From the NCBI RefSeq assembly GCF_020889705.1, contig NZ_JACMYP010000059.1:1-36120 (forward strand): a DNA stretch of 36,120 nt, written 5' to 3'. Origin of the DNA: Bradyrhizobium altum (GTDB lineage Bacteria > Pseudomonadota > Alphaproteobacteria > Rhizobiales > Xanthobacteraceae). The position numbers and the translations under genes were made by a program. Position 1 is the first letter of the stretch, and every line of letters starts with the position of its first letter. Positions 7,876 through 17,000 of the stretch are shown piece by piece. The notes under the pieces are model-generated. The model was not told the origin of the DNA. It was given only the letters and a program-made list of their open reading frames with translations, and did no database searches.

Positions 7876-10800
7876 TCCAAGTTCTCGCGTTCTTCTACGT
7901 CAAGCACCGGACCTGCCTGGTCTGGACCCGGAAATATTGGACGAACTACTTACGGCCGCGCACATAGAGCTGGCCACAGTCCGCCTTCTGGGGGCATCTG
8001 CGATCGCAAGCGATGTGATCGACCGGGTGAGGCGCCTTGCTTCGACCTTCGAGGCCTATGTCGCACTCAATCTTCGACCAGAACAGACACGTGCCGCGGC
8101 TTTCGTCGCAGCGAGTGCTCATCAGATATTGAGCCGTGTCCGCGAAGCTGCATTAGACCGGCCGACGCTTGTTTCGGGGGATGCTGTTGGGTCGTCGATT
8201 TCGGCGACGCTCCTGTTCCTGATTGCCGACCGGGCGGCCGATGCTGCGGAAGTTGCAGGTCAACTTAGGGCCAGGGGCGAGCGGCGGGCGGTCCGACGAT
8301 CTTTGATCCTCAGCCTTCGGGAGCTCGCAACCGGCAATCTAAACCCGATGATAGAACGTGACCTCGACGAAGACCTAATTCCACAGGGAGACAGCCGCGA
8401 AGTCGCCACCGACCTCCTTCTGCGGGAATGTACGTATGCTGTTCAGGAGCTCGGTCAGGAGGCGCGCGGGAGCGCCACTCCTGACACAGATGTCAGTTCA
8501 AGGCTGACCCGGGTCATCCGCCTGTCTGAGGCATCGGCACTAGAGTTCAAGCTTGGGCTTGAGGGAACGGTACATCACCAGTTTGCAGGGCCGCATCATC
8601 TGGCAACACTCTTGAGCCGCCTCATTGATGGCATGCAGGCTGCAATGCTGGTTCGGCTTCCGACACCGTCTGGTGCGCAGGCGAAGGCTTGGACCGACTG
8701 GCTCCTCTCGCAGGCGCAATCGCGCCCGTTTCTATGGATCAATCATCTGAAGGCGGTCAGGACCGGATACCTGAACCGCGGCAGATCGATGGTGATGACG
8801 TCTCCGACCGGTTCGGGAAAGACAACTCTATCTGTCCTGAAAATTGCAGCGACTTTGTGTGCGGGGGAGAGCGTCGTCTATCTGGCGCCAACGCATGCTC
8901 TGGTCGATCAGGTCGAAACGGACATGTCTGCCCAAATCGGGGGGCTGGAGGCGGTCAGCGTTGTTGAAGACGTTGCGCTCGAGGAGCTTGGGGAGAGGCT
9001 GCCACCATTCTCTGTAATGACGCCGGAGCGCTGCCTGGCCCTCTTGGGCTTCGCACCAGAGCTGTTCGACAAGGTAGGGCTTCTTGTATTCGACGAATTT
9101 CATCTCATCAGTGCGGACGATCCGAAGACCTCGTCGAAGGTGAGCGCGCGAGCGATCGACGCGATGCTGGCGCTCCTGACGTTTCTCCGCCATCGCAAGC
9201 AAGCGGACCTGCTGCTATTGTCTGCCATGGTCGCCAACGGCGCTGAAATCGCGCGTTGGCTGCGCAGTGTGACGGGAAGGGAGGTCGAGCCGTTCGACGA
9301 TCCCTGGAAGCCAACACGACAACTTCGCTCTTGTGTCATCTATGACCGCTCTGACGTTGCTCAGGCCGCGAAAGAGGCATCGAAGGAGAAAACCAAGGCG
9401 GCACGGAGCCGGGTTCCTGCGCAACCTCTCGGACTCTTCTCGTTGATCTCCGGATGGCACCCCAAGAGGCCAGAGAAGCTGGTCGTGCAAGCGCTCACCG
9501 ATCGACGGCCGCCGCTTTTGAAAAACGCCAGGGGCAAATTGACGTCGAACAGGAACGACGTCGCTGCGCAGATTGCAGCGGACTACGCGTCCGTCGGAAA
9601 GCGTGTAATTGTATTCTGCAACGATACCAAGGCATGTGGAAGCGTTGCAGATCAGATCAATGGACTGCTGGCACGGGCCACGATCGCGTTGGACGAGGCG
9701 CAGGAGGAGATGCGGAAGTCAGTTCTCAAAGATGTCGGATCGTCCGACGCCGCATTCGATCCCGCTGGGTGCAGGGCGGCCGTGCACCATGGCGATCTGC
9801 TACCCCTGGAGCGGAGGTTGACGGAAAGCGTTTTCCGGGTTCGCAGGGATACCGAAAGTGACGATCTGGGCCTTGATGTGGTCGCCGCGACATCCACCAT
9901 TGCGCAAGGGTTGAACCTTCCGTGCGATGTTGTGATCCTCGCAGGTACGGACAGGAGCGCGGTTGATGACCCAAGTGGCAATCCCCGCACGGATCTGCGT
10001 CCTCACGAGATACTGAACGCGCTCGGAAGGGCCGGGCGCGCAGCATACGCTGCAACTGGTCTGGCAATCGTTATACCCGCACAGCCGATTGGTGTAGAGC
10101 GATCGAACCTTGCTCTACCGGCCGAAGGAATCTTGAAGACGGTCTTTTCCGAGCAGGATGCCTGTGAGGAAATCTATGATCCGGTCGAGTTGCTGCTCGA
10201 TCAGATTGAGGTATCCGCCGATTTCGATCCGAAAGTGCAATCGATCATCCGGCGTTTATCGGCTGTCACAACGGCAGGCGAGAGCGGCTTTGACGATATT
10301 GTCCGTCGCTCTCTGGGGTTCTTCCGGCTAAAAGAAGCTGATGCTCAAGGAGCGGATAGATGGCTCCAACGCTGCCGTAGCGCGCTCAAGGCTGCCGAGG
10401 AGCAACTGGAAGATCCGCCAGTTCTCGACTGGCAACGGGAAATCGGTGTCCGGAACGGTATTCCCCCAAGACTCATCGAGCGATTCGGGGAGGCGCTTGA
10501 TCAGGCACCGGTTGACAAGACCACAACCGAAGACTGGATCAAATGGTTGCTCGATGTCGTGGCTGAACAACCCTTGGATTTGACGATCTTTGTCAGGGAA
10601 GCAGCCCTCGAGTCGGTCTTCGGCCGAGCCTACACGAATACGACAATGCCCAAAGCCACAGCCAAGCGCATATTGGATGCGCTTCAGACGTTGGTCTCGA
10701 TGTGGTGCGGAGGACGCACGCTTGTTGAGATTGAGGCTTGGCTCCTCACCTTCATTCGGACGCACGAGGGAGAGGTTAAACAACAGGCAAATCAATCGTC

Positions 10801-11149
10801 CACGGCGCAGCGTGCCCGCCGTTTCGCCATACGCATTGCCCCTGATTTCGGCTTCCTCTGTGGCGTGCTTGGACAGATCGTCGCCCATAAGGCTGCAAAA
10901 GGGGAAGGGACCATGCTTCCGATCATCGACATGCTGCCCCAAATGGTGAGAGCCGGGGACTACGATCGCCATCATGCCGCCTTGAGGCAAATTACAACCG
11001 CCGCTTCGCGGGTCGAAACGTTTGAGGCATGTCTCGCGCTACGCGGGCATTTCAAGGCTGGACCATCCGCAGAAATGGACGTTGTAAGAAATGAAGTCAC
11101 GGCCGCGATGTTGTTTCGGTCGTTTATGGGCTTGAACGGCGAGGAATAG
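7868..11149 (+). CDS. Ski2-like SF2 helicase, HamB-like
   Basis: This 1093-aa helicase starts at GTG 7868 inside the end of the nuclease gene, with GAGGAG seven bases upstream, so the two are translationally coupled. Residues 1-~290 are a helical N-terminal region of unknown role. The helicase core follows: Walker A SPTGSGKTT (K318), motif II DEFH (409-412), motif III as LLLSAM, motif V as ATSTIAQGLNLP, and motif VI GRAGR (720-724). DEFH and the TSTIAQGLNLP form are typical of Ski2-like helicases, the class to which HamB belongs. Residues ~790-1093 are helical, with no motif I recognise. All ATPase motifs are intact. It should act as an ATP-driven nucleic-acid translocase that licenses the neighbouring nuclease. 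Confidence 0.85.
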   Translation: MFDPSSRVLLRQAPDLPGLDPEILDELLTAAHIELATVRLLGASAIASDVIDRVRRLASTFEAYVALNLRPEQTRAAAFVAASAHQILSRVREAALDRPTLVSGDAVGSSISATLLFLIADRAADAAEVAGQLRARGERRAVRRSLILSLRELATGNLNPMIERDLDEDLIPQGDSREVATDLLLRECTYAVQELGQEARGSATPDTDVSSRLTRVIRLSEASALEFKLGLEGTVHHQFAGPHHLATLLSRLIDGMQAAMLVRLPTPSGAQAKAWTDWLLSQAQSRPFLWINHLKAVRTGYLNRGRSMVMTSPTGSGKTTLSVLKIAATLCAGESVVYLAPTHALVDQVETDMSAQIGGLEAVSVVEDVALEELGERLPPFSVMTPERCLALLGFAPELFDKVGLLVFDEFHLISADDPKTSSKVSARAIDAMLALLTFLRHRKQADLLLLSAMVANGAEIARWLRSVTGREVEPFDDPWKPTRQLRSCVIYDRSDVAQAAKEASKEKTKAARSRVPAQPLGLFSLISGWHPKRPEKLVVQALTDRRPPLLKNARGKLTSNRNDVAAQIAADYASVGKRVIVFCNDTKACGSVADQINGLLARATIALDEAQEEMRKSVLKDVGSSDAAFDPAGCRAAVHHGDLLPLERRLTESVFRVRRDTESDDLGLDVVAATSTIAQGLNLPCDVVILAGTDRSAVDDPSGNPRTDLRPHEILNALGRAGRAAYAATGLAIVIPAQPIGVERSNLALPAEGILKTVFSEQDACEEIYDPVELLLDQIEVSADFDPKVQSIIRRLSAVTTAGESGFDDIVRRSLGFFRLKEADAQGADRWLQRCRSALKAAEEQLEDPPVLDWQREIGVRNGIPPRLIERFGEALDQAPVDKTTTEDWIKWLLDVVAEQPLDLTIFVREAALESVFGRAYTNTTMPKATAKRILDALQTLVSMWCGGRTLVEIEAWLLTFIRTHEGEVKQQANQSSTAQRARRFAIRIAPDFGFLCGVLGQIVAHKAAKGEGTMLPIIDMLPQMVRAGDYDRHHAALRQITTAASRVETFEACLALRGHFKAGPSAEMDVVRNEVTAAMLFRSFMGLNGEE

Positions 11150-11183
11150 AGATTTCAAGAAGGGGTTGCGGAACGGTTGGAAG

Positions 11184-12818
11184 ATGACGGCTTCGCCGAA
11201 TTGCCTTGCGGCGAAATTCGGTTCTTCAAATGCGCTGATTATCTTTCCGACAACGAGAAAGCCGTTCGGCTTCAAGGGAGGGAAGGTCCTGAGCGATCGC
11301 ACCGCAATAGTCGAGCAGAACGAGGCAATCCGACTGATCGACAAACAAATCGAGCTTCACGGCGAGGCAATTGGGAAGCATCTGGCACAGTATGATGCGC
11401 GCAGTGCGCTGCCGACTTGGCATGGAACCATTCGTGACATCGAGGAATTCATCAATGTCATTCTCTGCGGCGACATCGATGACGAGAAGTCCCTTCGGTT
11501 GATGCGCCTGCCGGTCGGCGCCGGGCTGGCCGCAAACCCGAATGTGGCTCTTCTGGCGAGAGACCTGGTGGCGCCATACTACGGCGAGGCGGTGGCAAAG
11601 CGATTCATGATCACCATGCTGCGGGTCACTCGCACGATGGTTGGGTTTCTATCGGATGGTCGTAGTCTCGGCGACAGCTCTCAAGTCTATAGCGTCGCCG
11701 ACGCCGCGGGTTATTTCCAATCGCGCCGTCGGCATTTCGTCTCGTTGCTGTACATGATGCCTGAGGTCTGTTCGGGGACGCGGCCGCTTGCTCCGGAAAT
11801 GGCGTTCAATGAGCTTCTGCCGCTCGTTGAGCATTGCTGCATCTCGTTTACAAGCTGGAGCTGGAAAGGCGTTCTTGCAGAGGTATTTAAGGACTTTACC
11901 CTGGTTGCAGATAAACGGGGAGCCTATCCCAGCCACGAATATGATGCCCTGGAGGGCGTGTTCCTGGAGCCGGAGCGCGTCAGCCTCGTTGACATACATC
12001 AGCAACGTGGCGGCGACCTGACGCCGACCCGCGCCGAACCTCAGGACCCTGCCAAGATCTTCTCGGCGCCGGAACTCCGCAACAACGTGCGCTTCATCCA
12101 GGCCGCCTACGATGCCTTCGGTCTGAACGACCATGAGTACTCGGCCTTGTCGCTCCTTGTGACTGCGTTCTCCCGCTACTGTGAGGACGATTACTTCATC
12201 AGAATCGAAGTAGGAAAATTTCGTTCGATGCTGGCGGCTCAGACGGTATTCCCGTCATTAGAGCTCGAGGGCATGTTGCTCGGTGGCGATGCTGATTTCA
12301 AACAAGCAAGCAACAGCTTCATACCGTTTCTTCCCTTTGGGGAATTCGTAGAGAGCAACGTCAACCTGCTGACGCGTTTCCTAAATGCGTTCAAGAATGT
12401 CCATTTGGGTAGCCGCAAGCGCTTCCAGATCCACGCAGGCTTCATTTTCGAGCAAAAGGTGGCGGCTGACTTGTCCGAATTGGGATTCGCGGTCACGGGC
12501 ATCAAGCGGATCAACCGTGCGGAGTTCGACGTCGTGACCGTTCGTGGCGATACGATCTACAATTTTCAATGCAAGAATAATTGGATTGATCTTAGCAAGC
12601 TCGAGACCGACCGGCGGCTCCTCGCGCGCTATAATCGATCGCTCGACCGCTACTATCGGTCGGCCCTCGCCAAGGAGAAAAATAGAGAAGGACTGCTGTT
12701 GAGCGAACTCCGCCTGGCCAAAATCGAGCACTATGTGATCAGCCGCTTCCCGGTTATCACGGAGAATCTCCGTGTCATCAGCTATAACCGGCTTGTCAGG
12801 AAGGTGAGCCAAATGTGA
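11184..12818 (+). CDS. Unknown protein with C-terminal PD-(D/E)XK nuclease domain
   Basis: This is the third gene of the nuclease-helicase operon, 544 aa from ATG 11184 (550 aa from TTG 11166, which has its ribosome-binding site too close). Most of the protein is unfamiliar and helical. The last ~115 residues look like a restriction-type fold: helix FIFEQKVAADLSELGF, then INRAEFDVV with the Asp codon at 12528, and NFQCKNN with QCK at 12567-12575. That is the E-D-QxK pattern of Mrr/VSR-like nucleases. The spacing of 34 bp from the helicase stop suggests co-transcription. The first ~40 residues are doubtful, because an overlapping frame starting at TTG 11177 looks at least as protein-like (see findings). 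Two-gene Hachiman lacks such a gene, so this may be an added effector or regulator. Confidence 0.75.
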   Translation: MTASPNCLAAKFGSSNALIIFPTTRKPFGFKGGKVLSDRTAIVEQNEAIRLIDKQIELHGEAIGKHLAQYDARSALPTWHGTIRDIEEFINVILCGDIDDEKSLRLMRLPVGAGLAANPNVALLARDLVAPYYGEAVAKRFMITMLRVTRTMVGFLSDGRSLGDSSQVYSVADAAGYFQSRRRHFVSLLYMMPEVCSGTRPLAPEMAFNELLPLVEHCCISFTSWSWKGVLAEVFKDFTLVADKRGAYPSHEYDALEGVFLEPERVSLVDIHQQRGGDLTPTRAEPQDPAKIFSAPELRNNVRFIQAAYDAFGLNDHEYSALSLLVTAFSRYCEDDYFIRIEVGKFRSMLAAQTVFPSLELEGMLLGGDADFKQASNSFIPFLPFGEFVESNVNLLTRFLNAFKNVHLGSRKRFQIHAGFIFEQKVAADLSELGFAVTGIKRINRAEFDVVTVRGDTIYNFQCKNNWIDLSKLETDRRLLARYNRSLDRYYRSALAKEKNREGLLLSELRLAKIEHYVISRFPVITENLRVISYNRLVRKVSQM

Positions 12819-12870
12819 GGTGCCGCGGTCCTTGCGTCTGCTCATCGTGCACTTCGGGGCGAGTGCTAGA

Positions 12871-13062
12871 GTGGATAAGAGCGATTCCAATTATTGCAAT
12901 CTATGTATGGCCGCTGGGCTACTGGCACTACTCGGCATTCTTGGCACCATCATTTATCTCGCCTCTACAGGGCACGATAATGTCACCATCGCCGTGGCTG
13001 GCCTCGGAGCAGCAGGCATTGTTTCCGCCTTTGTGAATGCGCGTTGGGTGTCGAAAGAATAA
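12871..13062 (+). CDS. Small two-helix membrane protein
   Basis: This small protein has two predicted transmembrane helices, one around MAAGLLALLGILGTIIYLA and one around VTIAVAGLGAAGIVSAF, with a short charged end (NARWVSKE). I chose GTG 12871 (63 aa) because a GGGGCGAG lies seven bases upstream. The frame is open back to GTG 12820, directly after the preceding stop, but those extra 17 residues do not look natural. It may be co-transcribed with the nuclease-helicase genes. No family is recognised. Confidence 0.5.
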   Translation: MDKSDSNYCNLCMAAGLLALLGILGTIIYLASTGHDNVTIAVAGLGAAGIVSAFVNARWVSKE

Positions 13063-13098
13063 CCCCCGTAGAAACTCCCGCTTGCACTCGACCGTTGG

Positions 13099-13134
13099 TT
13101 GTAAGATCATCTGCGTTTCAAAGAGGTCTTACAA
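13099..13134 (+). promoter_or_regulatory. Hairpin covering the ribosome-binding site and start of the 155-aa gene
   Basis: The arm TTGTAAGATC (13099-13108) pairs with GGTCTTACAA (13125-13134) over ten positions, one of them a G-U wobble. The second arm contains the last bases of the AGAGG ribosome-binding site and the A of the start codon. In RNA this would hide the translation start; in DNA it could be an operator. Confidence 0.5.
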
Positions 13135-13601
13135 TGCAAGTCGATTTCAGCGGAGTCATCACCGGCTTTGACGGCGTCCCGCTTGGAGGCTTTTTCCAGT
13201 TTAGTTCGGACGGATCATTTGGAATTTGCGTCGCGGACAACGACGGCACGAGAGCGACACTTGCGCTTCCGACGCCACATTCCAAGAACCACACGATCTG
13301 GATCCAGACCGGCGGTTTGACGCATCAACCGCTCATCTACTTTCCCGACGCCGTGCTGCGGCCGAAGCAATCAAGTTGCGCGCCTCATGCCATTGGATCC
13401 GGACTGATTTGCGCTGGCGCTCAACATTTCATTCGCGGGCACGAAACACAATTCCTGCACAAGACTTTTGATGTCGACAGCGGGTTGATCGCCTCTGTGG
13501 CTGATCACGAAGCTGTGCTGTTCTCCGAGTGGTCTGCCGGGCAAGTCGTCGATGGCGAGTTTGAAGAACTCTATTCCTTTCCACCGAACAAGGCACCCTA
13601 G
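13134..13601 (+). CDS. Protein of unknown function (155 aa)
   Basis: I placed the start at ATG 13134 because AAAGAGG lies upstream at a fitting distance, and because the 30 codons before it in the longer open frame are not protein-like. The product is soluble, with alternating beta-type segments (MQVDFSGVITGFDGV, FQFSSDGSFGICVAD, HTIWIQTGG) and six cysteines or histidines scattered around residues 82-106. There is no signal peptide or transmembrane helix, and I recognise no family. It precedes the minimal nucleotidyltransferase by 32 bp, so the two may be co-transcribed, and its start codon lies in a stable hairpin. Confidence 0.65.
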   Translation: MQVDFSGVITGFDGVPLGGFFQFSSDGSFGICVADNDGTRATLALPTPHSKNHTIWIQTGGLTHQPLIYFPDAVLRPKQSSCAPHAIGSGLICAGAQHFIRGHETQFLHKTFDVDSGLIASVADHEAVLFSEWSAGQVVDGEFEELYSFPPNKAP

Positions 13602-13633
13602 CGTCTCCGGCCGCCGTAAAGCGGGCGTCTAAA

Positions 13634-13960
13634 ATGAGCTTCGATGCGTTTTGCAGCTGGGTGAAGCCAGAATTAAGAGCGCTCCGTTGTGGGGATCGCA
13701 TAGTCGAGGCATGGCTTACGGGAAGTCGATCTCCCGCGTCCTCGAAATCTCCCAGAATGGACAGTGACTGGGATGTCCTGTTGGTGCTGCGCGACGAGAA
13801 ATCGATAGGCGAGTCCGGGCCGCTAATCCATGACCGATTGATGGCGCCCGATGGAAATGTAGTTGAGATATTGAGATCAGACCTGGACAGCTGGAACGTC
13901 CCAAATCCAAATCACATGTTCATTATCGACTGCAAGGCACGGGGCACGCGCTTAATGTGA
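13634..13960 (+). CDS. Minimal nucleotidyltransferase (MNT-like)
   Basis: This 108-aa protein has the Pol-beta nucleotidyltransferase signature GS (30-31) followed by DSDWD with D45 and D47 as metal ligands, then a hydrophobic strand LLVL. Length and motif spacing fit MNT antitoxins, which modify HEPN ribonuclease toxins by adenylylation. The expected HEPN partner is not found downstream; only short out-of-frame pieces occur at 13990-14085. The upstream 155-aa protein is not helical and so is not an obvious HEPN protein. The ATG at 13634 has only a weak ribosome-binding site. The nucleotidyltransferase call is good; its substrate is unknown. Confidence 0.7.
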   Translation: MSFDAFCSWVKPELRALRCGDRIVEAWLTGSRSPASSKSPRMDSDWDVLLVLRDEKSIGESGPLIHDRLMAPDGNVVEILRSDLDSWNVPNPNHMFIIDCKARGTRLM

Positions 13961-14094
13961 CCCTCACCTTGGCGGTCTTCATCTAAAGGAGATGGTTTTT
14001 GAGCAGCATCTTCAGTCCTCTCTACACTCCGGAAGGCTAGAAAGGCATTTCATGAAGAGCGCGAGCGCAAGATTGGCGTCTGAAAGATTGGCTA

Positions 14095-17000
14095 CTAGCC
14101 GGTCTTGCGGCTGTCCCCAGCGTTGGCGATCTTCTCCTCAAGGATGCGCGCTTGTGCGACGCCGGATTGAACAAGAGTATCAAGGCACCTGAAAACTTGG
14201 TCAGCCCGTTCAGCCGGAGCGGCATGCACCACGGCATCTTTTGCCAAAGCTGAATCGAGCCACGCGCAAACGCGGCTGCCAATATTCTTCTCCGCCCAAA
14301 AATTCCGATCAACGCCGTAGGCCAAGCACCAAGCCTCCATCGCCTGGATCACAAACGGGATCAGAATTTTATCGTGCGAAGATTCGACCAGGTTCAGGAA
14401 GAGGCTCGCCAGATAACCAGACGTCGGAGCTCCTACCACAAGGTCCGGTAGTGTTGCGATGGCTGCTGGCAAACCGGGCCAGTCGACAGGAATCGTTGGA
14501 CGTCCCGTGTTGGCCCACCGCGACGGCTGGTAGAACATCGCGTTCAGAGCATCACCCGCATGCGTTTCGCTGGTAAATCCTTTCTCTCGCCCCAGACGCC
14601 GATAGTTCCAGGCGCGCTTGATGCGACCCGCGAGCAATCTGCGAACGTCACTCGGATTCTCGGGATTTTTAGTGTTGGTTGCCACCGTCGCGCGATCATA
14701 CCCGCGAAGGAACGATGCCATCACATCATGGAACGCCTCGTCATTGAATTTCACAATGCGGTCCAAGAACAGGCTGACCACTTCCGAATGTGGCAGCGCG
14801 ACGCTCAGAATCCCGACAAAATCGAAGAAATGGATATTCCAGGTGTCCGGCCGATGGTCGCGCTCGCGCAGATCTTTGTCATGTGGACCATTTGCTTTGT
14901 CAGTCCACGCCATGAAGTGAATGGCCAGATCCTTTACCCAGGCCGGCGCCCCGGTGATTGTGAAGCCGATAAGGTGGTCAACAAGTGTACCTATCGATCT
15001 TTCGTCAACAATGTGGCTCGATGGCTGATCTTCCAGATCATCGTCCTCGATATGCCCATCGTCACCAAGACGAATACCCCGCCGAGGTCTTGTTCGCAAG
15101 GCGCCAAGGTGGGCCATGCCGGCTCGTCGCCTTCGTTGTCGAGCCAACGCAGTTCGGTGTCGATAGTAGCGTCGACCATCTCGCCATGACGACGGTCATT
15201 TATCCCTTGTTGCTCGACGCTCGAGGCTCGGCGCGGGTGGATAGCACGGATCATGACGATGCGTGCGATCGATCGCGGAAGCCGATCATCGACCTGGCCG
15301 AGACGTTGCAGGTTTTGACCGAGCGCCTCCTGCACAGCCGGGTGCTCGTGTCCTGCGGCGCGCAGAACATGGCGCCGCGTTATGTTGTCTTCGCCTCTCA
15401 GAAAGAGAGACACGATTCCAAGCGTTGCGATAGCCGTCGTATTGTGTTCGATTTGACTGCCATGGTATTCCTTGTCTAGTTGCATTGATGCGGTCAGCAA
15501 GACGGGTACTGCCCAGCTCATCACATCGGCACGATCCACGGCTTCATAATCACGCCCGGCGAGTGCCGCGGCCATCACCATGGCTCGCCGGTCCCATTCG
15601 GCGTCGTAGTTATCGTCCTTATCATCTGACGTCGATTGAGCTTCCGAAGGCTGCGCTCTAGCCCAATCAAGCGCCGTTTTCAGCAATGCTGGCGTTGATT
15701 GGGCAGGCTCAAGCAGCGCCGACCGTATCCGAAGCCGGATATTCATACGCTGGAGGCCTGCATTTGCGCGCGCCGCCTGATCTTCTCGTTCTTGCTGTTT
15801 TTCAGGAGCTTCCTTCAATTGATAACCATCAACCTGCGTGCCGTCCTGCAAGGTATGAGTGACAGCGTCCCAATTTGCCGCAACGGTCATCCGAAGGGCG
15901 CGGATAACCATTGCGCGCCACTCGCCCGCTTGATCTTGACTAGCCTTCTCCTCATTGCCGAGTTCATCTCGGGCTTGTTCGAGCGCGCTCCGAAGACGCG
16001 TGAGTGTCGTGGTATCCTCATCAAAAACATAGCGCCCGATCCCATCGAATAAGCGCGTGCGTCGAGAAAGCTGAGCATCCAGGTCCACGCGAATGGCGGC
16101 TGTACTCTGCTGCCTTAGCGCCCGCGAGGGGCGGTTGACGCTGGCGACGTCGTGCTTGAAACGATCTTCGTCAAATTCAAGGAGCCGAGGATTAGCCGCC
16201 AAAGGCCACGCAGTGGCGGAGGCGACTGACCAATGCGACAAGGCGAGGTCAATTGCGACAGAGAGGAATGCAACACTTGAGCCGCTAAGACCAAGAATGT
16301 GCTGCAGAACGTCGTCGAACGAGCGTCCTGCTTCAATTTGAAGATGGCCCCAGGCTTCGAGAGCCCGCAATGCCGTGCCTGTGATCAGAGAGGGGCCCGC
16401 GGCACGCGCCCAGCGAAAGACCGTGAGATCGCCCTCGAAAGTTTTCTCGCCATCAGGAAATGAAATCTTGATTTGCGGAAACGGTATTCGCTGTTCCTGA
16501 TATTGCTCACGGCGCCAGTTCGTCGCATGCTCGACGAGACCTCTAATGAGCCGCAATCCGTCGTCGCGAGAGCTGTTCAGGACGGTGAGAAAGGAGCCGC
16601 CATCGAGGGGCATATCCAGAAAAACGTGCTCATGCACTTCGAACGGGCGATAATCACGGCGCCGCGAATGGTGACTGTCCGGATCATCTGTCTCAATCAA
16701 CGCCGCCAACACAAACTCTGCATATGGCCCCGGCGCGGCCTCCGGGAGCGTTCCGGGTGACTTAAGAAGAGTTTGCTGATCGTGATAGCGGATCTTTTCT
16801 GAATTGATGTGGGAAAGATAACGTTCCGCTGCCGCCCGATTGAGGTTCGCGTAAGTGAACACGATCATGCGGATTTCGTTACGCACGTCATCTAGATGAT
16901 CAATATTGAGGCTTGGCGGAATCTCGCTCATGTCCCTGTAGACGCGGCGCGTCAGGTGGGATTCGATTAGCGCGTGCCAATCAAAAAGAATTTCGACAAT

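Noticed and set aside
14003..14083. Short protein-like stretch (reads LRKARKAFHEERERKIGV) after the minimal nucleotidyltransferase
   Set aside because: Only 26 codons, bounded by stops and without a start. It may be a gene remnant but is too short to assign.
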